Assembly (NCBI GenBank): GCA_965242605.1
Contig: CBDESS010000001.1
Span: forward strand, 434,001 to 498,000
DNA: 64,000 bases
Reading direction: 5' to 3'
Origin: JAAXHF01 sp965242605
GTDB taxonomy: Bacteria; Desulfobacterota; Binatia; Bin18
A model generated the notes under the pieces. That model ran no database searches and was not told where the DNA came from. It saw nothing but the letters and a program-made list of their open reading frames with translations. The first letter of the stretch is position 1, and each line of letters starts with the position of its first letter. Both the position numbers and the translations under genes were made by a program. Shown one piece after another: positions 47,096-56,378 of the stretch.

Positions 47096-47773
47096 ATGCC
47101 AGTCTATCAGTTGAGCCACGAGCTGGCCTTCCCCGACCCGGAATGGGCCAACCCACAGGGCGTGCTGGCGGTTGGCGGAGACCTGCGGGTCAAGCGCCTG
47201 CTGCTCGCCTACCAGCAGGGCATTTTTCCGTGGTACGAAGAGGGATCCCCCCTGGTGTGGTGGAGCCCGCCGAGCCGCTGCGTACTGAGACCGGAAGAAT
47301 TTCACGCCTCACGCAGCCTCGGGCGGCTGATCAAACAGGCACGCTTTACCATCACCCGCGACCGGGCGTTCCGGTCGGTGATTCGCGCCTGCGCCGAGAC
47401 ACGCCTGGCCCACGGCCAAGGCACATGGATCACCCGAGAGATGATTGAGGCCTACTCCGCCCTGCATCACGCCGGATTTGCCCACTCGGTTGAGGCCTGG
47501 GACGGACCGCGCCTAGCCGGCGGGATATATGGGGTGAGCCTCGGCGGTGCCTTCTTTGGCGAGTCCATGTTTGCGCGTGTCTCCAACGCCTCGAAAGTCG
47601 CGTTTTTCAGCCTCGCTCAGCAGCTCAGGGAGTGGGGGTTCAGCCTGCTTGACTGCCAGCTCAGCAACCCCCATCTGCACCGTCTGGGGGCGTATGAGAT
47701 CCCTCGCGCGGAGTTCCTGGATCGACTGAGCCACGCTCTAAACCTGCCCACCCGACGGGGCAATTGGGGCTGA
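47096..47773 (+). CDS. aat: Leucyl/phenylalanyl-tRNA--protein transferase
   Basis: A 225-residue GNAT-fold enzyme adding Leu/Phe to N-terminal Lys/Arg of proteins, feeding the ClpS/ClpAP N-degron pathway. The N-terminus FPDPEWANPQGVLAVGGDL, then AYQQGIFPWYEEGSPLVWWS, SVEAWDGPRLAGGIYGVSLG, FFGESMFARVSNASKVAF and LLDCQLSNPHLHRLGAYEI are all family blocks. Length is normal. No clpS or clpA is adjacent. Confidence 0.94.
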   Translation: MPVYQLSHELAFPDPEWANPQGVLAVGGDLRVKRLLLAYQQGIFPWYEEGSPLVWWSPPSRCVLRPEEFHASRSLGRLIKQARFTITRDRAFRSVIRACAETRLAHGQGTWITREMIEAYSALHHAGFAHSVEAWDGPRLAGGIYGVSLGGAFFGESMFARVSNASKVAFFSLAQQLREWGFSLLDCQLSNPHLHRLGAYEIPRAEFLDRLSHALNLPTRRGNWG

Positions 47774-47993
47774 GCGGCCCTAGAGGGCTTGGCGGTCTTT
47801 CGTCGTATCGTATCTGGCAAAGGGGGCAAGGAGCAGCCATCCTGGCTGGCCACGCCAGGGGTCAGGGACCGCGTGCTGGCTTCCGAGAACCGGATTGACC
47901 TGCACCTGATTCTCCCTAATACTCTGCCCAAGGCTCTGCTGATATGGGTAGAGACAGCCCGGCTTTGCCCCACCCTCTGGAGAGGATAAGGAT

Positions 47994-48230
47994 ATGATTA
48001 TCGATACAGAGACCTTTGCGGAGCTCAAAAGCGCCGTGAATCAAGCGACGCAAGGGATCGGCACCGCAACTCAGCTCGTCAAAGGTCTCGGTCCCCAGAC
48101 CGAAGAAGCCCGGACCTACATCAGCCGGCTGCTCAACCAGATTCTCGAGGTCCAAGTCCATGTCCAGCGTGCCAACGCGGTCCTTGACGCGCTCAAAGAC
48201 GCCAATCAGGAAGAAAGCTCGCAACAGTAA
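47994..48230 (+). CDS. Hypothetical helical protein (78 aa)
   Basis: MIIDTETFAELKSAVNQATQ and the rest are predicted to be mostly alpha-helical, with Q/A/V-rich stretches that could form a coiled coil. GGAGAGGATAAGGAT precedes the ATG and provides a good ribosome-binding site. No signal peptide, TM helix or family recognised. A 220-base gap without a gene separates it from aat. Confidence 0.55.
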   Translation: MIIDTETFAELKSAVNQATQGIGTATQLVKGLGPQTEEARTYISRLLNQILEVQVHVQRANAVLDALKDANQEESSQQ

Positions 48231-48293
48231 CCCGACCGCCGCGGTCTTCCCGCCCCGGGCTGTCGCCCCCCCGGCCGTGGTTCAGGAGGTGGT

Positions 48294-48884
48294 ATGCTGG
48301 AAGGAAAAATTGAGCATATTCGTCGCACCCTGACCAGCCACACCTTCGCCCCCTCAGCACTGGAAACCGAAATGCGGGCCGGCGTCGCCCTCCTCTTGCA
48401 GCCCCAGCGCGACGACCTGCATATGCTGTTCATCCACCGTGCCCATCACCCACGGGACCCGTGGTCCGGGCACATGGCTTTTCCCGGCGGACGCCACGAG
48501 CCGGACGACCCCAGCTTGCTGGCCACCACCCAACGCGAGACCAAAGAAGAAGTCGGCATTGACCTTGAGCAGCACGGTGAATACCTCGGACATCTCCCAG
48601 CCGTCCAGGCTACCGCGCGTGGACGAGCCATCCCCATGACCGTCACCCCCCATGTCTACCTGGTATCTGCCCAGGCCCGCCCCGACCCCGACTCGGTTGA
48701 GGTCCAGGATACCATCTGGGTGCCGCTGGCCTTTATGCAGCAAGATGGCGTCGAGCGGCAGGTGCGGCGCGACCTGCACGACGGGACCTTCATACAGGTC
48801 CCCGCTCTGGTCTACGGCGGCAAGACGATCTGGGGCCTGACCTACCGTATGCTGCGCGGGTTTCTGGAACTCATTGCGCGCTAA
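48294..48884 (+). CDS. Nudix hydrolase, CoA pyrophosphatase-like
   Basis: A 196-residue Nudix protein. The Nudix box covers GGRHEPDDPSLLATTQRETK plus EEVGI, matching GX5EX7REUXEEXGU. FIHRAHHPRDPWSGHMAFPG is the upstream UPF0035-type motif that favours CoA/acyl-CoA pyrophosphatases (NudL-like). GGAGGTGGT lies just before the ATG. Likely acts in cofactor housekeeping. Confidence 0.85.
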   Translation: MLEGKIEHIRRTLTSHTFAPSALETEMRAGVALLLQPQRDDLHMLFIHRAHHPRDPWSGHMAFPGGRHEPDDPSLLATTQRETKEEVGIDLEQHGEYLGHLPAVQATARGRAIPMTVTPHVYLVSAQARPDPDSVEVQDTIWVPLAFMQQDGVERQVRRDLHDGTFIQVPALVYGGKTIWGLTYRMLRGFLELIAR

Positions 48885-48965
48885 ACGCTCATTCACTTGA
48901 CAGCCCGCCCTTGGCGTGTCACACACACCTTACAGACATTCACACTTCAAGAAGGAGGGTCGCAT

Positions 48966-50072
48966 ATGACCATGCGTGTTGTCTCGGCAGACTCCCATAT
49001 GATGGAGCCGGCCGAACTGTGGGTAGAGCGTCTTGACGCCAAGTATAGGGAGCGGGCCCCCAAAGTCATTGACAACCCCAACAAACCGGGGCTGATTTTT
49101 GTGGCCGAGGGCGTTGACCCGTTTCCGGTGGCCGGCGGTTTTGGGGCCGGCCGCTCCGGCCAGGAACTCAAAGACCACCTGGACAAGGGCTATGAAGCCG
49201 CCCGGCCGAGCGGCTGGGACCCGGCGGAGCGCGTCAAGGACCAGGACATTGACGGGGTGGAAGCCGAGGTGTTGTACACTACGCTCGGCATGTCGCTGTT
49301 CGGCCTTGAAGACGCCGAGCTGCAACGGTCCTGCTTCCGGGTGTATAACGACTGGGTGGCCGAGTTCTGCTCCTATAACCCCAAACGCCTGTACGGCATC
49401 AGCCTGATATCGCTGTACGATATTGAGGCCGCGGTCAAAGAGCTGGAGCGCACTCACAAGCTCGGGATGCGCGGAGCCATGATCTGGGGCTCACCGCCCG
49501 AAGACACGCCCTACAACAGCCCCGTCTATGACAGGTTCTGGCAGGCCGCCTCCGACCTCGACATGCCGCTCTCGCTGCACGTCATCACCGGCAAGAGCAA
49601 GGAGAGCAAGGTCAATTTTGAGCAGATCAGCTCCTTCTACATGAATCTGATCCACGAGATTCAGCGTTCGCTGACCACGCTGATCTTTGGCGGGGTGCTC
49701 GAGCGTTTTCCGCACCTCAAAATCGTCTCCGCGGAGAACGACATCGGCTGGTTCCCGCACTTTATGTATCGCATGGACCACGCCTATGACAAGTTCAACG
49801 TCATGGAAAAGCACCCGCTGCCGATGAAGCCCAGCGACTATGTCAGGCGGCAAATGTGGGGCACCTTCCAGGACGACGCGGTCGGGCCGGCCACCTACAA
49901 GATTTTTGGCGAGGACAACTATATGTGGGCGTCTGACTTCCCCCACACAGATTCGACCTGGCCGGAGTCCCGGCAATGGATCGCCAAGGACTTTGACGGC
50001 GTACCGGAGACAGTCACCAAAAAGATCGTGTTTGACAACGCCGTCAAGGTCTACCGGATGGACCTGGACTAG
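48966..50072 (+). CDS. Amidohydrolase family protein (amidohydro_2, ACMSD-like)
   Basis: A 368-residue TIM-barrel hydrolase/decarboxylase. The N-terminal ADSHMMEPAELWVERL replaces the usual D-x-H metal pair region. LSLHVITGK supplies a metal His, and MWASDFPHTDSTWPESR the late Asp/His. These are typical of the DSHxxEP subgroup of amidohydrolase-2 proteins, with decarboxylase or hydrolase activity on unknown aromatic or cyclic substrates. ATG 48966 follows GAAGGAGGG; the open frame upstream to 48897 has no homology-like sequence. It is followed by a strong hairpin. Confidence 0.85.
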   Translation: MTMRVVSADSHMMEPAELWVERLDAKYRERAPKVIDNPNKPGLIFVAEGVDPFPVAGGFGAGRSGQELKDHLDKGYEAARPSGWDPAERVKDQDIDGVEAEVLYTTLGMSLFGLEDAELQRSCFRVYNDWVAEFCSYNPKRLYGISLISLYDIEAAVKELERTHKLGMRGAMIWGSPPEDTPYNSPVYDRFWQAASDLDMPLSLHVITGKSKESKVNFEQISSFYMNLIHEIQRSLTTLIFGGVLERFPHLKIVSAENDIGWFPHFMYRMDHAYDKFNVMEKHPLPMKPSDYVRRQMWGTFQDDAVGPATYKIFGEDNYMWASDFPHTDSTWPESRQWIAKDFDGVPETVTKKIVFDNAVKVYRMDLD

Positions 50073-50088
50073 CCCGCATTCAGATGCA

Positions 50089-50119
50089 CCACCGGCCGGG
50101 GGCACCCCCTGGCCGGTGG
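50089..50119. terminator. Strong hairpin between convergent genes
   Basis: CCACCGGCC (50089-50097) pairs with GGCCGGTGG (50111-50119), and the inner Gs and Cs extend the stem. It lies 17 bases after the amidohydrolase stop codon and before the convergent alpha/beta-hydrolase. There is no clear T-run. Confidence 0.6.
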
Positions 50120-50172
50120 TTCGACGACAGACTCAGCACGAGACAACGGTTTTTCCGCACCATTCAATTGTC

Positions 50173-51006
50173 TCAGCCACTCGGCACAAGCTCGGCCAGG
50201 AAGTCGCGCACCACCGCAATCAGGCCTTCGGGATTGTCCAGCATGATGTGATGGTAGCAGTCTTTGACCTCGGCCCAGCGGCCGTCGGGCAGGCCGGTAC
50301 ACAGCGCGTCCAGCTTGGTGCGGTTGAGCACCGGGCTGTTTTCAGCTTTGACTACCAGGGTCGGACAGGTGATGTTGGCCAGCAGATTGTGCCCGTCAAC
50401 CGGCTCGCGGAACAGGGTCCGGCGGTCGAGCTTGGCCACCCATTTGCCGTCGGGCCGCTCGGTAAAGGCAAAGCCGGCGATGTATTCCAGCCGCTCCTGT
50501 GAGAACAGCAACTCGCGCGGCAGGACTCGAAAACGGGCGATCGCCTCGGCCCGCGAGTCAAACACCTTGGCCGGTCGCTGACCGAGCCGGCGCAGGAAGC
50601 GCACCGCGGACTCGGGGTAGCTCACCGTGGTATCAACCATGACCAGGGCGGCGGTCTGCGCGGCATGCTCGGCGGTGTAGACGAAGGCATTATGGCCGCC
50701 CATTGAGTGACCGACAATCACCGGCCGCTCAAGGTTGAGCTTGGCCAGCAGCTTGTGCAGGTCGTCAATGTAGTGGCGGGTGCTGTAGGCCGGGGGGTCG
50801 GCGTGCTGGCTGTCGCCGTGGCCCCGCCAGTCGGGGGTGATGACGTGGAAGTCCTCGGTAAAGGCCGGGGCGAAGAAGTCCCACCACTGGGCGTAGGCCG
50901 AGCCGCCGTGCAATAACACAAGGGCCGGCTTGCCCGGGCTGCCCCAGTCCAGATAGTGGAGCCGCAGGCCGTTTACGGCTGCAATGCGGTTGTGAGCGTG
51001 TGCCAT
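50173..51006 (-). CDS. Alpha/beta-fold hydrolase
   Basis: A 277-residue hydrolase. LVLLHGGSAYAQWWDFFAPA is the oxyanion region, VGHSMGGHNAFVYTA contains the nucleophile Ser in GHSMGG, and DCYHHIMLDNPEGL contains the catalytic His. The N-terminus (NRIAAVNGLRLHYLDWGSPG) is typical of small-molecule esterases, epoxide hydrolases or haloalkane-dehalogenase-like enzymes. It is the last gene of the minus-strand group with the molybdenum hydroxylase and may act on its product, but this is inference. Confidence 0.85.
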   Translation of the reverse strand: MAHAHNRIAAVNGLRLHYLDWGSPGKPALVLLHGGSAYAQWWDFFAPAFTEDFHVITPDWRGHGDSQHADPPAYSTRHYIDDLHKLLAKLNLERPVIVGHSMGGHNAFVYTAEHAAQTAALVMVDTTVSYPESAVRFLRRLGQRPAKVFDSRAEAIARFRVLPRELLFSQERLEYIAGFAFTERPDGKWVAKLDRRTLFREPVDGHNLLANITCPTLVVKAENSPVLNRTKLDALCTGLPDGRWAEVKDCYHHIMLDNPEGLIAVVRDFLAELVPSG

Positions 51007-51098
51007 GGTGCTTCGTCGGGTCTGCGCGCTAACGGCCAGGACGGCAAAAAACAGGGAAGAGCTATGCCCTTGCCTATCAAGGCCGGCCGGCCGCTCCC

Positions 51099-51365
51099 TC
51101 AGCCGCCTCCGATAGCCGGGACAAAATGGATCTCGCTGTTGGCCGGGATGGGCTCAGACAGACCACCGGTGATGATCTCGCCGTTGACCGAGACCGCTAC
51201 CGAAGCGGCCAGATCGTTATCCTCAACGACCCGCTCCCGAAAGCCGGGGAATTGGCGCTCAAGGTCGTCAACAATGGCGCGCAGGGTTGTGCCTGTCGCC
51301 GTTGTGCGGTCCTTTCCGCCCGACAGCTTTCGCATCAGGGCGGGGATGAAGACGGTTGAGGCCAT
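51099..51365 (-). CDS. MoaD/ThiS-family ubiquitin-like sulfur carrier
   Basis: An 88-residue beta-grasp protein beginning MASTVFIPALMRKLSGG and ending EIHFVPAIGGG, the C-terminal Gly-Gly used for thiocarboxylation. LRAIVDDLERQFPGFRERV and SVAVSVNGEII are typical of MoaD-like proteins. ATG 51365 is chosen; the frame upstream crosses a low-complexity spacer. It lies 75 bases downstream of the CoxL gene on the same strand, consistent with molybdopterin synthesis for that enzyme. Confidence 0.75.
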   Translation of the reverse strand: MASTVFIPALMRKLSGGKDRTTATGTTLRAIVDDLERQFPGFRERVVEDNDLAASVAVSVNGEIITGGLSEPIPANSEIHFVPAIGGG

Positions 51366-51440
51366 GCGTATGCTCTCCCCCCTCCCGAGGGGAGAGGGGC
51401 TGTGGGCAATGGGCACGGGGGGATTGCTCCGGCGTAGTCG

Positions 51441-53717
51441 CTAGCTCTGCTCTATAACCGCCTTGGCGATTTTGCCCGGCGACATCGGCAACTCTCGCAT
51501 GCGGACGCCGAGGGCGTTGTGGATGGCGTTGGCGACCGCGGCCGGCGGTGGGATGATGGGCACTTCGCCGACGCCACGCACGCCAACCGGATGACCCGGG
51601 TTGGGTACCTCAACCAGGATGGTCTCGATCATCGGCAGGTCAAGGCAGGTCGGCATCCGGTAGTCCAGAAATCCGGCGTTCCGCAGTGTGCCCCTCTCAT
51701 CGTAGAAATACTCTTCGTTGAGTCCCCAGCCCACGCCCTGGGCAACAGCGCCCTGAATCTGGCCCTCAACATAGCTCGGATGAATGGCTGTGCCAACGTC
51801 CTGGGTGGCCGTGTAGCGCAGGATATCGACCTTGCCGGTCTCCGGGTCAACCTCAACGTCCACCACATGGGTGGCAAACGCCGGCCCGACTCCGCGCGGA
51901 TTCACCTGGGCCCGGCCGGACACCGGCCCACCGGTTCGGGGCAGTTTGGTGGCCAACTCCTTGAGGCCCATTGGCTCGTTCTTGGCGTCGCTGATGCACG
52001 ACACCACGCCGTCCTGGAAGGCGACATCTTTGACGTCAACCTTCCACACCTTGGCAGCGCGCTCCTTGAGCTGCTTGACCACATCCTGGGCGGCTTCGTA
52101 TACCGCGGTCCCGGTAGCAAATGTCACCCGGCTGCCGCCGGTCATATCGGTATGGCCGATGGACTCGGTGTCGGCCACCACCGGATGGACTTCTTCGGCC
52201 TTGAGGCCGAGCACCTCGGCGGCGATCATGGCACACGAGGCCCGGGTGCCGCCGATATCGGTCGAGCCGGTCACTACGTTGGCCGTACCGTCGCTGTTGA
52301 TGTTAACGGTTGCGCTCGACTGAAACCCGGCGTTGAACCAGAAGCCAGAGGCAACCCCGCGGCCACGCTTCTTACCGTTGCTGGCCTGCGGCCTGGGAGA
52401 CGTGTAGTGGTCGCTGTTCTGGGCGGCGTCCAGGGTTTCGAGATAGCCGATCGTGCCGAACTGTGGGCCGGCCGGCTGGGCCGTACCCTCTTTGGCCCCG
52501 TTGATGCGGCGGAACTCCAGCGGATCAAAACCGAGCTTTTCGGCCAGCTCGTCAATCACCGTCTCCCCGGCAAAGGACGAATTGCTTGAACCCGGGGCGC
52601 GGTAGGCGGCCGTCTTGGGTTTATTGACCAGGACATCAAAGCCGTCAATCTGGAGGTTCTCCAGATCATACGGGGCTAGCACCGTCATACAGCCAGCCCC
52701 CACCGGCGCGCCGGGGAAGGCCCCAGCCTCGTAGGCCATCCAGATATGGGCGGCAGTAATTTTGCCGTCTTTGCTGGCACCCATTTTCACCTTGATATGC
52801 GAGCCTGAGGTCGGTCCGGTGGCCCGCAAGACCTCACCACGGCTCATCACCATCTTGACCGGCTTGCCGGTTTTCTTTGACAGTACCAGGGCCAGCGGCT
52901 CCAGATAGACCGAGATTTTGCCGCCAAAACCGCCGCCGATCTCGGCCGGGACGACCTTCATTGAACTGGCCGGGATATCCAGAATCATGGCCGTCTGGTC
53001 GCGGGCGGTAAACGCTCCCTGGGTGCTGACCCAGATCGTCGAGCGGCCGTCAGGGTTGTACTGGGCCACCGCGTTATGCGGCTCAATATAGCCCTGGTGG
53101 ACCATTGAGGTATCGAACTCGCGCTCAACGACTTCGTCGGCCGCGGCAAAACCGGCCTCAAGATCGCCCCGGGCAAAGCGCAACTGGCTGGCTACGTTGG
53201 TCTCGGTATCGCTCTTCTCTTCAGCCCCGCTGGTCCGCAGGCCGGGCAGGAGAATAGGCGCGTCGTCCTGCATGGCGGCCATCACATTCTGGACGTGAGG
53301 CAGGACTTCATAGTCAACCCTGATGAGTGTGAGCGCCTCTTCGGCAATATGCGGGTTGGTCGCCGCCACCGCGGCCACGGCGTGACCGTCGTAGAGCACC
53401 TTGTCCCGGGCCAGAACATTCAGCGACAGGTGGCGGGGGTTCATCGGCAGCTCGCCCATCATCGCCCCACCGCTGGGCAGGTCCGGGAGATCCTCGCTGG
53501 TAATGACCGCTTTCACCCCGGGCAGGGCCAGCGCGGCTGACGCATCAATGGATTTGACCCTGGCGTGGGCGTGCGGGCTGCGCAGCACCTTGCCGTGCAA
53601 CAGGCCGGGCAGGTCGATATCCGCCCCATATTTGGCCCGGCCGGTGACTTTATCCACCCCATCATGCCGAATCGGACGGGTTCCGATAACCTTGAATTTT
53701 GCCTCTTGTTGCGCCAT
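51441..53717 (-). CDS. Xanthine dehydrogenase family protein, molybdopterin-binding (CoxL-like) subunit
   Basis: A 758-residue large subunit of a molybdenum hydroxylase. It starts with an aldehyde oxidase a/b hammerhead (RHDGVDKVTGRAKYGADIDL). EIGGGFGGKISVYLEPLAL and AAYRAPGSSNSSFAGE are Moco-binding. GVRGVGEVPIIPPPAAVANA near the C-terminus carries the catalytic Glu. The active-site loop reads AYRAPG, not AYxCSFR, so it is not a form I CO dehydrogenase. The substrate (a purine, aldehyde or N-heterocycle) is unknown. The electron path is through the CoxS- and CoxM-like subunits encoded just upstream. Confidence 0.9.
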   Translation of the reverse strand: MAQQEAKFKVIGTRPIRHDGVDKVTGRAKYGADIDLPGLLHGKVLRSPHAHARVKSIDASAALALPGVKAVITSEDLPDLPSGGAMMGELPMNPRHLSLNVLARDKVLYDGHAVAAVAATNPHIAEEALTLIRVDYEVLPHVQNVMAAMQDDAPILLPGLRTSGAEEKSDTETNVASQLRFARGDLEAGFAAADEVVEREFDTSMVHQGYIEPHNAVAQYNPDGRSTIWVSTQGAFTARDQTAMILDIPASSMKVVPAEIGGGFGGKISVYLEPLALVLSKKTGKPVKMVMSRGEVLRATGPTSGSHIKVKMGASKDGKITAAHIWMAYEAGAFPGAPVGAGCMTVLAPYDLENLQIDGFDVLVNKPKTAAYRAPGSSNSSFAGETVIDELAEKLGFDPLEFRRINGAKEGTAQPAGPQFGTIGYLETLDAAQNSDHYTSPRPQASNGKKRGRGVASGFWFNAGFQSSATVNINSDGTANVVTGSTDIGGTRASCAMIAAEVLGLKAEEVHPVVADTESIGHTDMTGGSRVTFATGTAVYEAAQDVVKQLKERAAKVWKVDVKDVAFQDGVVSCISDAKNEPMGLKELATKLPRTGGPVSGRAQVNPRGVGPAFATHVVDVEVDPETGKVDILRYTATQDVGTAIHPSYVEGQIQGAVAQGVGWGLNEEYFYDERGTLRNAGFLDYRMPTCLDLPMIETILVEVPNPGHPVGVRGVGEVPIIPPPAAVANAIHNALGVRMRELPMSPGKIAKAVIEQS

Positions 53718-53720
53718 GAC

Positions 53721-54200
53721 TTACCTCCCTTGCATAACAGAAGCGGCGTCCAGCACCGCTTTCACAATTTTGTCATACCCCGTGCAGCGACACAGATTCC
53801 CGGCCAGGGCATAGCGAACCTCATGTTCGCTGGGGTTTGGATTGCGGTCCAGCAGTGCCTTGGCCGTCACCAGAAAGCCGGGCGTGCAAATCCCGCACTG
53901 GAGAGCGGCGTGTTCCAGAAACTTCTGCTGGAGCGGATGGAGCGTATCGCCATCGGCCAGACCTTCAACCGTCGTAATCTCCTGGCCTTCTGCTTCGACA
54001 CCGAGCACCAGACACGCACACGAGGGGCGGCCGTTGAGAATCACACTACAGGCCCCGCAGTCGCCAGTCAGGCAGCCCTCTTTTGAGCCGGTAAAACCGA
54101 GTTCATCGCGCAGCACTTCGAGTAAGCTCTGGCGCGGCTCACACAGGAACTCGGTGACTTCGCCGTTGAGTGTCGTTTGAACGTGAACCTTTCTTGCCAT
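53721..54200 (-). CDS. (2Fe-2S)-binding small subunit of molybdenum hydroxylase (CoxS-like)
   Basis: A 159-residue subunit with two [2Fe-2S] clusters. The plant-type cluster is formed by KEGCLTGDCGACSVILNG plus a Cys in RPSCACLVL; the second by LQCGICTPGFLVTA and NLCRCTGYDKIVKAV. Length and motifs match CoxS/XdhA-type subunits. The start ATG follows GGAAAAG. The stop codon is 3 bases before the CoxL start, and CoxM lies upstream, giving the order M-S-L. Confidence 0.94.
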   Translation of the reverse strand: MARKVHVQTTLNGEVTEFLCEPRQSLLEVLRDELGFTGSKEGCLTGDCGACSVILNGRPSCACLVLGVEAEGQEITTVEGLADGDTLHPLQQKFLEHAALQCGICTPGFLVTAKALLDRNPNPSEHEVRYALAGNLCRCTGYDKIVKAVLDAASVMQGR

Positions 54201-54281
54201 ACTTTTCCTGCCTTCCTCAGAAAGCCATCCGTGTCACGGGCTGGGCGAAACCGGGCTTTTCCGGCTCCGGCTCCTCCCGCG

Positions 54282-55157
54282 TCAGGCACGGCGGGCGCGG
54301 GCTCGCTCGCCCGCCTGTTTGAGCGTCCGGCGCGTCAACACGCCAACCAAATGGGTCCGAAACTCGGCCGTGCCGCGCATATCAGAGATGGGCCGCGCAA
54401 TGCGCTGGGCCAGCTCGGCAGCCCGAGCGATGTTCTCATCGGTAAACGGCTTGCCAACCAGGGAGGCGCTGGCTTCCTCGGCAAACAAGTGAACTGGCGC
54501 AACCGCCCCGAGACCAATCCGGGCCGCCGTACAGGTATCGCCGTCAAGGAAGACGCACGAGCCAACGCCAACCACCGCAATATCCATCTCATTGCGCGGA
54601 ATGAAACGCTGGTAGCAGTCGGCCGTTTGGCCCTGGGGGGCCCGAATGCGAAAGTCAACCAGGATTTCGTTCGCCTCAAGCACAGTCTCACCCGGGCCGG
54701 TCACAAAATCTTCAGCCGCAACGTCCCGTTCTCCATTTGGGCCGGCGATATGGCAGATAGCACCAAGCGCGATGAGGGCCGGCGGCGTATCCGCGGCCGG
54801 CGAGCCGTTACACAGGTTGCCACCGATCGAAGCCCGGCTCAGAATCTGGTCCGAGCCAATCAGGCCGGCCGCTTCAACTAGGCCGGGATAGCACTGTTGC
54901 AGGGTCGCGTCTTCGATAAACCGACAGCAGGGATACGAGGCACCAAGCCGCAGTCCACCCTGAGTGCTAAAGGTGCAGGTCTGGAGTTCAGGAATTGTCT
55001 TGGCATCAATAATTACCCCAGGCTGTTTGACACCCGCACGCATCTGAATAATGAGATCCGTACCTCCAGCCAACATCCGCCCATTGTCGCCGGCAGCAGC
55101 CATCTGGCCGAGCGCTTGACTGAGCGATGTCGGCGCGTCGTATGTAAATGCTTGCAA
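54282..55157 (-). CDS. FAD-binding medium subunit of molybdenum hydroxylase (CoxM-like)
   Basis: A 291-residue FAD-binding protein. MLAGGTDLIIQMRAGV carries the AGGT FAD loop, and RASIGGNLCNGSPAADTPP carries the second TIGGN-like loop (SIGGN). TTG 55157 is proposed as the start (LQAFTYDAPTSLSQAL), with AGGAGGGAAC directly upstream. The frame opens earlier (55208), but that stretch contains the ribosome-binding site. It passes electrons from the Fe-S subunit to the final acceptor. Confidence 0.88.
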   Translation of the reverse strand: MQAFTYDAPTSLSQALGQMAAAGDNGRMLAGGTDLIIQMRAGVKQPGVIIDAKTIPELQTCTFSTQGGLRLGASYPCCRFIEDATLQQCYPGLVEAAGLIGSDQILSRASIGGNLCNGSPAADTPPALIALGAICHIAGPNGERDVAAEDFVTGPGETVLEANEILVDFRIRAPQGQTADCYQRFIPRNEMDIAVVGVGSCVFLDGDTCTAARIGLGAVAPVHLFAEEASASLVGKPFTDENIARAAELAQRIARPISDMRGTAEFRTHLVGVLTRRTLKQAGERARARRA

Positions 55158-55381
55158 AGTTCCCTCCTGTTCGGGCCCGCGCTTGTGACAGGCCAACTGA
55201 AATGACACGCTTCAGATTTCACTAGTCTGTTCTGCACGGAGAGGCAAGGCCCAAACACGACCGGCCAGGAACGGACGCTCGCCGTACCGAACAGTACGCT
55301 CTTATACCATCCGCAGATTGTCCACGCAAGCAAAACGCTGCCGTCATTTCCAAGCCCGCGGCTTTCCGTTACTACAACAGC

Positions 55382-56362
55382 ATGAACAAAAAATTTGACG
55401 TGTATGGCATGGGAAACGCCCTGGTTGATGTGCAGTTCCAGGTCAGCGAGCAGGCCCTGCGCGACCTCGGTCTTGACAAGGGCGGCATGCGGCTGGTTGA
55501 TACGACTCGGCAAAACCGCCTGCTGGACTACTGCGCCCACCTGTCTCCGCATCGCGCCAGCGGCGGCTCGGCCGCCAACTCCATGATTGCCCTTGCCCAG
55601 CTCGGCGGCCAGGCGGCCTACGGCTGCCTAGTCGGCGACGATGAACTGGGGCGCTTTTATTTTGACGAAATGCAGTCGCTCGGCGTCCACCTGCCTATCC
55701 CCCCCATCAGCGGACAGCCGACCGGGACATGCATCATCCTCATCACCCCGGACGCCGAGCGCACGATGAACACCTTGCTCGGGGCCAGCGGCGTCTTTGA
55801 GGGCGGGCATGTGACCGAAAACGCGCTCAAACAGGCCACTTGGCTCTACCTGGAGGGCTATTTGTTCTCAACACCCGGTGGGCGGGCCGCGGCCGGGCGG
55901 GCTATCGAGCTGGCCAAGAAACATCGGGTCAAAATTGCTCTCACCTTCTCCGACCGTTTCATCGTTGAGGCGTGCGGCGGTGCGCTGCGCGCCGCGGTGG
56001 CCGAGTGTGACCTGATCTTTGCCAACGAACACGAGGCCGGCGCGTATATCGGCAAAGAGCGGGCCGAAGACATCTTCCCGCTCTTTCAACGCAGCGCTCC
56101 GCAGGCCGTGATGACCCGCGGCGAACACGGTGCCTGGGGCAATGTTGGCGGGACGGCGTTTCAGGTCCCCGCCGTTCCCACCCACGCGCTTGACGCAACC
56201 GGTGCCGGCGACATGTTTGCTGGCACCTTCCTGTACGCCCTGACCCATCACTACACGCCCGAAGACGCCGCCCGCCTCGCCTGCCGGCTGTCCAGCAGAG
56301 TCGTCTCGCAGCTCGGGCCGCGCCTGCACGACGATGTCACCGCCCTGCTGCGCAGCGACTAA
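55382..56362 (+). CDS. PfkB-family carbohydrate/adenosine kinase
   Basis: A 326-residue ribokinase-fold enzyme. GMGNALVDVQFQV is at the N-terminus; SGGSAANSMIALAQLG is PfkB signature 1. DATGAGDMFAGTFLYAL is PfkB signature 2 with the catalytic Asp and anion hole. The GGSAANSM subgroup is often annotated as adenosine kinase or sugar kinase; the substrate is not decided. It is divergent from the molybdenum hydroxylase genes and convergent with the MFS gene. Confidence 0.87.
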   Translation: MNKKFDVYGMGNALVDVQFQVSEQALRDLGLDKGGMRLVDTTRQNRLLDYCAHLSPHRASGGSAANSMIALAQLGGQAAYGCLVGDDELGRFYFDEMQSLGVHLPIPPISGQPTGTCIILITPDAERTMNTLLGASGVFEGGHVTENALKQATWLYLEGYLFSTPGGRAAAGRAIELAKKHRVKIALTFSDRFIVEACGGALRAAVAECDLIFANEHEAGAYIGKERAEDIFPLFQRSAPQAVMTRGEHGAWGNVGGTAFQVPAVPTHALDATGAGDMFAGTFLYALTHHYTPEDAARLACRLSSRVVSQLGPRLHDDVTALLRSD

Positions 56363-56378
56363 ACACCCCGGCGGCCTC